6,635 nucleotides of DNA from Gammaproteobacteria bacterium (GTDB lineage Bacteria > Pseudomonadota > Gammaproteobacteria > Pseudomonadales > UBA3067). The notes under the pieces are model-generated. The model was not told the origin of the DNA, ran no database searches, and saw only the letters and a list, made by a program, of their open reading frames with translations. Below are positions 5,010 through 6,635 of the stretch, in pieces. The number at the start of each line of letters is the position of its first letter. Within the stretch, counting starts at the first letter, position 1. Where the stretch lies: the NCBI GenBank assembly GCA_002402085.1, contig NVVB01000061.1, positions 9,144 to 15,778 on the forward strand, read 5' to 3'. A program made the translations under genes and the position numbers.

Positions 5010-6635
5010 TTAGCCTTGCAGCTCTTCATCAAGTAAGGTTTTTATTCGTACGAGCAAATCCTTGGAGGAGATGGGTTTTTGCAATAAATTGGCTTGCTTG
5101 CTCTTTTTTACTATATTCTTTTCCGCATCATCGCTGTAGCCACTGACTAACTGGATCTTAACGGTGGGATATCTTTCCTTCACTAAAGCAGAAAGCTCAT
5201 AGCCATTCATCTCCGGCATTAAGACATCAGATATCAATAGATCAACCTGGGATTTGTTGAGGATATCCAACGCCTTTTTACCGCTTTGTGCACAAACCAC
5301 TGAATAGCCTTGATTTTGGAGTATCTCCTTGGTCACATCGAGCAATTGAGCTTCATCATCAACAATCAAGATGACATTTTTCCCCTCTAACTCTCCGACC
5401 CGGTCGTGCTTCGGCAACGCGTTCACACGAGGCTGCTCGATATATCGAGGGAAATAAAGCTCAAAACAGGCCCCTCCGCCGACTTCCGAATACACTTTGA
5501 TACAACCATTACTTCGATCCACAAATCCATATACTTGACTTAAACCAAGGCCCGTACCCATTTCACCCTTGGTAGAGAAAAAAGGCTCGAATATTTTGTC
5601 TTGGGTGTCTTTGTCCATGCCCACACCAGAGTCGGCAATACTCAGTACCACATAATCCCCGCGCGTGAGCGACAATTGTTTCGCTTCAATAAAATCTAAA
5701 CGTTGATTGCGGGTCGTAATATCCAGCTCCCCACGGCCCTCGATTGCATGCATGGCATTAATACTAATGTTTAAAATAGCATCCTCTAAGTCATCACTGT
5801 CTAATCGAGACGACCACAAGTCGCTGCCCAAATTGAGCTTTAATTGAATTCGAACGGTCAGTGTCTTTCTTAGTAAATCCTGCTGCCCAACTAATAGCGA
5901 ATTAAGATCGAGCACTTGAGGATCACTACGCTTGACCCGTGTAAAACCAAGTAGCTTGCTGGTTAACTTCGCTCCCCGGCCACTTGCATGACTGATTGCT
6001 TGCGCATAGCCGACTAATTTAGATTGATCTGAGAGCGACTCGGCCAACAATTCAGAATAACCACTAATCACCCCAAGAATATTATTAAAATCATGGGCAA
6101 TCCCCCCAGTGAGCTTTCCCAACGCATCCATTTTTTGGGTGCGTCGTAATTGCTCTTCATGTTGTCGCCGCTGAGTAATATTGGTGTCTAAGCCGATCAT
6201 TCGTAACGGCGCATTATTTTCGTCGCGCTCAATGACTTTACCCCGGTCGCAGCTCCAAATGTATTGACCGCCTTTTACCCTTAATCGGTACTCATACTCA
6301 TAGTAAGCAGAATCCCCTTTAAAATGCGTGTTCAGTGTTTCTTTTAAACCGCCAATGTCCTCGGGATGAACAAGCACCTCCCATGCGGAGATATGCGGTT
6401 CCATATCGCCGGCTTCATAGCCTGTAATCATTAACCAGTTACGATCAAAGTGCACTTCACCGGTCTGTATATTCCAATCCCAAGCACCACTTTCGGTTGC
6501 CTTAAGCGCCAACTCCAAACGCTGTTCATTTTTTTTACGTTCCGATAGATCAACAATAAAAGCAATGTATTCGCCGGGGCTTGCGTTAAATATCGATCCA
6601 CCGAGCATAATAGGCACTCGATGGCCGTCTTTATG
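5010..6635 (-). CDS. Hybrid sensor histidine kinase, PAS-PAS-HisKA-HATPase-REC (5' end outside window)
   Basis: The frame is open from the right edge to a TAA at 5010-5012, giving 541 visible residues; the N-terminus is missing. The internal GTG at 6617 is not the start, because the six codons before it continue the PAS fold. Counting from the first visible residue: 1-33 is the end of one PAS domain ([13 protein letters not shown] to DLSERKK); about 38-156 is a PAS_3-type domain ending in NITQRRQ. The H-box GGIAHDFNN has His181. The ATPase domain shows the N-box (Asn293), G1 DSGVGM (335-340), the F-box FEPFFSTK and G2 GTGLGLS. A receiver domain follows with acidic Asp426/Asp427, acceptor Asp470, Ser498 and Lys520. 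The expected path is His181 to Asp470, with further relay to an unseen partner. No transmembrane helix is visible in this part. No response-regulator gene is adjacent. The signal is unknown. Confidence 0.93.
   Translation of the reverse strand, partial: HKDGHRVPIMLGGSIFNASPGEYIAFIVDLSERKKNEQRLELALKATESGAWDWNIQTGEVHFDRNWLMITGYEAGDMEPHISAWEVLVHPEDIGGLKETLNTHFKGDSAYYEYEYRLRVKGGQYIWSCDRGKVIERDENNAPLRMIGLDTNITQRRQHEEQLRRTQKMDALGKLTGGIAHDFNNILGVISGYSELLAESLSDQSKLVGYAQAISHASGRGAKLTSKLLGFTRVKRSDPQVLDLNSLLVGQQDLLRKTLTVRIQLKLNLGSDLWSSRLDSDDLEDAILNISINAMHAIEGRGELDITTRNQRLDFIEAKQLSLTRGDYVVLSIADSGVGMDKDTQDKIFEPFFSTKGEMGTGLGLSQVYGFVDRSNGCIKVYSEVGGGACFELYFPRYIEQPRVNALPKHDRVGELEGKNVILIVDDEAQLLDVTKEILQNQGYSVVCAQSGKKALDILNKSQVDLLISDVLMPEMNGYELSALVKERYPTVKIQLVSGYSDDAEKNIVKKSKQANLLQKPISSKDLLVRIKTLLDEELQG

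Noticed and set aside
6608..6617. GTG at 6617 or ATG at 6608 as the start of the hybrid kinase
   Set aside because: The reading frame continues to the window edge with HKDGHR, which fits the PAS fold, so the true start is outside.

Overview
The window reads as a stretch of a gammaproteobacterial chromosome, probably marine. The support is a TIGR03546/TIGR03545 gene pair, a YfcG-type glutathione transferase, an HDFNN-type hybrid histidine kinase, Gram-negative-style ribosome-binding sites and moderate base composition. No genus can be fixed from sequence alone. Every confident gene lies on the minus strand, so transcription runs right to left.

Layout from right to left: 6635-5010 is a hybrid sensor kinase (PAS-PAS-HisKA-HATPase-REC) whose 5' end lies outside the window. 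5009-4622 is a gap with no confident gene. 4621-4145 encodes a four-helix membrane protein of unknown family. 3898-3197 encodes a Nu-class (YfcG-like) glutathione transferase or disulfide-bond reductase, followed by an octamer repeat and a long hairpin that is probably its terminator. 3079-2480 is about 600 bases without a confident gene. 2479-1919 encodes an isoprenylcysteine carboxyl methyltransferase (ICMT)-like membrane methyltransferase. 1909-1769 holds a plus-strand frame that looks like the orphaned C-terminus of a lost gene. 1648-1 is a two-gene unit, TIGR03546 then TIGR03545, joined by a one-base TAATG overlap; TIGR03545 runs off the left edge.

Only the TIGR03546/TIGR03545 pair is a clear operon. 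The other genes are separated by gaps of about 250 to 720 bases and look like single units, so no shared pathway can be claimed. Three themes recur: inner-membrane proteins (four of six genes), redox or methyl-transfer enzymes, and gaps with degraded or unexplained sequence, which suggests a variable region beside a conserved pair.

I see no CRISPR array, tRNA, rRNA, intact mobile element or recognisable defence system. The best candidate for undescribed biology is the conserved but uncharacterised TIGR03546/TIGR03545 membrane pair. Next are the orphan plus-strand fragment at 1769-1909 and a small hydrophobic frame just after the kinase stop.
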